Shown here: one piece after another, positions 13,828 to 15,891 of the stretch | How the letters are laid out: each line of letters opens with the position of its first letter | How positions within the stretch are numbered: the stretch's first letter is position 1 | NCBI GenBank assembly: GCA_025934455.1 | Contig: JAICYA010000008.1 | Location: 1-15,891, forward strand | Length of the DNA: 15,891 nt | Direction: 5' to 3' | DNA from: Rudaea sp. | GTDB lineage: Bacteria; Pseudomonadota; Gammaproteobacteria; Xanthomonadales; Rhodanobacteraceae | The notes under the pieces: model-generated | Databases searched by the model: none | What the model saw: only the letters and a program-made list of their open reading frames with translations | What the model was told of the DNA's origin: nothing | Translations under genes and position numbers: made by a program

Positions 13828-14868
13828 GGCGAGCGCGTGGAACGCAGCCAGCACCTCGTTTCCCGTGCCTGGCGCAGGCACGGCGGCGCGCAGATCGCGG
13901 GACAAATCCCGCATCGGCTGGATGTTCGCCTGCTTGGCCGCGGCGAACGCGGTGCGACCCTGCGCCGAGCTGAAGCGGTGCAGATCGAAGAAATAATGCT
14001 CCTGCCCGGAAGTGAGGAAATTCAGCATGGGCAGCGCGGAAGCCGCGCTGGCCGGATTGCGGTGGCTGCGCATTTCGCGTTCCAGGCACAGGCGTTCGGC
14101 GCTGGCCATGAATAGCGAAAACGCCTCGGCCACGTTGGCGGTATCCAGGTCGGCGGCGATCAGGGTCAGATCCAGCGCGTGCACGATGCGCGCGTCCGCG
14201 CGCCAACCCGGCGCATGTTTGTCGAGTTTGGCGTCGAGCTTTTGCGCCAGCGCGCCACCGGATTCGACCACGACTTCGGCGCTGTTCAATTCCAGCGCAG
14301 GCAGCGGCGGGCGCGCGTCGAACGTGCTGCCGGCGATCATCAGTTCGATGTCGATGAACACCTCGGCGTTGCGCTCCTCGCTGAATCCGCAAGTGTGCAG
14401 GATGCGAAACGTTTCCTCGATGCTGGCGCGTTCGTTGCTGCCGATGCCGGCGGCGAATTGCGGCGTCTCGCGCTGGCGCAGGTCGTGGGCGGCGGCGAAC
14501 AGCGCGAGCAGGAACCAGTCGCGCAGGCTCAGCGAACCGATGCCGATAGCATCTATCAGGCGCTCCAGGCGCGGACCGAGAATCTCGAAAATGTGGCCTT
14601 CGTTGTGATAAGCATGGAAATCGTTGCCCCAGGTGCCGTGTCGGAACGCCAGGCGGCAAAACGCCATCAGCACCGCGTCCTCGGCACCGGCGATCGGCGG
14701 ATGATCGGTGCGCGCGGCGATCAACGAGGCGAAGCGTTCGCGCCGGTAGGCGAGCAGTTCGAGCAGCTGCGGATTGCGCTCGCGCACGAGCGTGCGCGCC
14801 GTCGCCGCATCCGGCACGCGACGTTCGACCTCGTCAGCGGGAAACTCCGTGGGATAAGCAAAAATCAC
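13813..14868 (-). CDS. HD-domain protein, putative metal-dependent phosphohydrolase
   Basis: A 351-residue cytoplasmic protein with no signal peptide or membrane segment. It carries an HD-type metal site: YHNEGHIFEIL (His88, His92) about 36 residues before AAAHDLRQRE (His128-Asp129), with LIAADLDTAN (Asp240) a possible last ligand. This layout resembles the predicted HD phosphohydrolases of COG4339 (YHxxxHI...HD). The substrate is unknown. The C-terminal third (about 250-351) is helical with no motif I know. The start is GTG at 14868, supported by GGAGG 10 nt upstream; an ATG closer to that site is in another frame. It follows radC by 40 nt on the same strand and ends in the terminator-like repeat. 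HD membership is fairly secure; the enzyme activity is inference. Confidence 0.75.
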   Translation of the reverse strand: MIFAYPTEFPADEVERRVPDAATARTLVRERNPQLLELLAYRRERFASLIAARTDHPPIAGAEDAVLMAFCRLAFRHGTWGNDFHAYHNEGHIFEILGPRLERLIDAIGIGSLSLRDWFLLALFAAAHDLRQRETPQFAAGIGSNERASIEETFRILHTCGFSEERNAEVFIDIELMIAGSTFDARPPLPALELNSAEVVVESGGALAQKLDAKLDKHAPGWRADARIVHALDLTLIAADLDTANVAEAFSLFMASAERLCLEREMRSHRNPASAASALPMLNFLTSGQEHYFFDLHRFSSAQGRTAFAAAKQANIQPMRDLSRDLRAAVPAPGTGNEVLAAFHALAEKAH

Positions 14869-14908
14869 GCAAAGCCATCCTCCCCGCCGGAGTATAGCCC
14901 GAACCGTG

Positions 14909-15583
14909 TCAAAGCAAGCCGCGTGCGGCGAACGACATCGGCAACCCGGCGCCGATGATGAAGTGATCGAGCACGCGCACCTGGATGGTTTCCAGCGCGC
15001 GCTTGAGTTCGGCGGTGATCGCGCGGTCGGCCTGACTCGGTTCGGCCACGCCGGACGGATGGTTGTGGGCGAGGATAACCGCTGCGGCGTTGTGCACGAG
15101 GCAGCGCCGCACCACTTCGCGCGGGTGCACGCTGGCGCCGTCGATGGTGCCGCGGAACAATTCCTCAAAGGCGAGGATGCGGTGCCGGTTGTCGAGGAAG
15201 ATGCACGCAAAAACCTCGTAAGGGTAGGCGCCGATGCGTACGCGCAGGTAGTCGGCGCAAGCAGACGGATGCGCCAGTGACTCGCGCTCGCGCAAATCGC
15301 AGGCGAGGTAACGGCGGCCCAGTTCCAGGGCGGCGAGCAGGCGGCAGGACTTGGCCACGCCGAGGCCGGGCTCGGCGGCCAACGCGGCGGTGTCGCGCTC
15401 GAGCAGGGTTTTCAGGCTGCCGTGGCGCACGAGCAATTCGCGGCCGATGTCCACCGCGGTCGCACCGCGCCGGCCGCTGCCGATGAACAGGGCCAGCAGT
15501 TCCGCATCGGAAAGCGCCGCCGCGCCGCGTTCGAGCAGCTTTTCGCGGGGGCGTTCGGATTCTGGCCAGTCGCGTATCGACAT
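14909..15583 (-). CDS. radC: RadC-family JAMM/MPN protein
   Basis: A 224-residue protein of the standard RadC type. [20 protein letters not shown] is the conserved N-terminus, with a helix-hairpin-helix around 71-90 ([20 protein letters not shown]). The C-terminal MPN domain shows [20 protein letters not shown] (139-158) and the JAMM metal motif [14 protein letters not shown] (His173, His175, Asp186). JAMM proteins coordinate zinc and are often isopeptidases. The RadC role in DNA repair was questioned, and its true function is unsettled. Length and start (ATG 15583) match the family; the ribosome site is weak. It is divergent from coaBC, an arrangement common in gammaproteobacteria, and is followed 40 nt later by the HD gene. 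Confidence 0.95.
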   Translation of the reverse strand: MSIRDWPESERPREKLLERGAAALSDAELLALFIGSGRRGATAVDIGRELLVRHGSLKTLLERDTAALAAEPGLGVAKSCRLLAALELGRRYLACDLRERESLAHPSACADYLRVRIGAYPYEVFACIFLDNRHRILAFEELFRGTIDGASVHPREVVRRCLVHNAAAVILAHNHPSGVAEPSQADRAITAELKRALETIQVRVLDHFIIGAGLPMSFAARGLL

Positions 15584-15678
15584 GTCCGCAGTGTGAGCGC
15601 GGCACGGATTCCGCGCTGCCGGCAGACCCGCGAATTCCGGTAAGCTAACGACCTTTCGTCGTGTCGGAATTTTCCCGC

Positions 15679-15891
15679 ATGCCTCAGCGGCCGCTGGCCA
15701 ACCTGCGCATCCTGCTGGGCGTCTCCGGCGGCATCGCCGCGTACAAGGCGGCCGAGCTGACGCGGCGCCTGCGTGACGCGGGCGCGGACGTGCAGGTCGT
15801 GCTCACCGCCAACGCGGTGCGCTTCGTCACGCCGCTGACATTCCAGGCGCTTTCCGCGCATCCGGTGCGTAGTAGTCTTTGGGACGAGGCT
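15679..15891 (+). CDS. coaBC: CoaBC (Dfp) bifunctional coenzyme A synthesis protein, N-terminal part
   Basis: The first 71 residues of the flavoprotein domain (CoaC, phosphopantothenoylcysteine decarboxylase) before the window edge. [17 protein letters not shown] (11-27) is the FMN-binding beginning, followed by [26 protein letters not shown], both diagnostic for Dfp. The full protein normally has a second CoaB (phosphopantothenate-cysteine ligase) domain, which would lie outside. I chose ATG 15679 (GGAA about 10 nt upstream). An in-frame GTG at 15661 would add six residues (VSEFSR) and cannot be excluded. Confidence 0.93.
   Translation, partial: MPQRPLANLRILLGVSGGIAAYKAAELTRRLRDAGADVQVVLTANAVRFVTPLTFQALSAHPVRSSLWDEA

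Overview
The window reads as ordinary chromosome from a high-GC gammaproteobacterium (roughly 63-66% GC by eye). The best fit is the Xanthomonadales/Lysobacterales, probably Rhodanobacteraceae (Dokdonella/Rudaea/Rhodanobacter-like). I base this on the radC/coaBC divergence, the argS-SPOR pair, the divergent speE/speA polyamine genes, a YdfG-type dehydrogenase, and a decayed fragment ending in an IFADGFD tail of a type I recall from secreted proteins of this group. The taxonomy is inference. I see no phage, transposon, CRISPR, tRNA or rRNA signal.

Layout. 1-275: the N-terminal part of a DUF1232 (YkvA-like) gene on the minus strand, with a good promoter in front. 343-6730: a minus-strand run in transcription order: ggt (periplasmic gamma-glutamyltransferase), an unrecognised secreted protein, a ParA/MinD-type ATPase, a SixA-like histidine phosphatase, a secreted YceI protein and a phospholipase-D-type lipoprotein. 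The last four are tightly packed (8 nt, 11 nt and an ATGA overlap), so they look like one envelope-related transcription unit. 6798-7097: a small PGPGW-type membrane protein on the plus strand, convergent with speE. 7108-10024: speE and speA diverge from a shared promoter region and supply two steps of polyamine synthesis (arginine to agmatine; putrescine to spermidine). 10021-10770: a YdfG-like short-chain dehydrogenase whose stop codon overlaps the speA stop in the four bases CTAA. 10771-11120: no intact gene. It holds a perfect GC-rich inverted repeat and a C-terminal remnant of a secreted sorbosone/PQQ-sugar-dehydrogenase-like protein. 11121-13456: argS followed by a one-pass SPOR-domain (FtsN-like) protein, coupled by a TAATG overlap. 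13457-13812: a 356-bp gene-free interval, described below. 13813-14868: an HD-domain protein. 14909-15583: radC. 15679-end: the start of coaBC, divergent from radC.

The gene content is mostly housekeeping, and I found no convincing new multigene system. The most unusual stretch is the argS/HD intergenic region. It carries one perfect TTATCCACA DnaA box, one TTATACACA box identical to E. coli oriC R2, a third near-match, a 60-bp stretch that is 73% A+T, a perfect 8-bp hairpin and a 26-bp dyad. Intrinsic-terminator-like hairpins close it on both sides. It could be a DnaA-titrating or regulatory locus, a small-RNA locus or, less likely given the neighbours, a replication origin.
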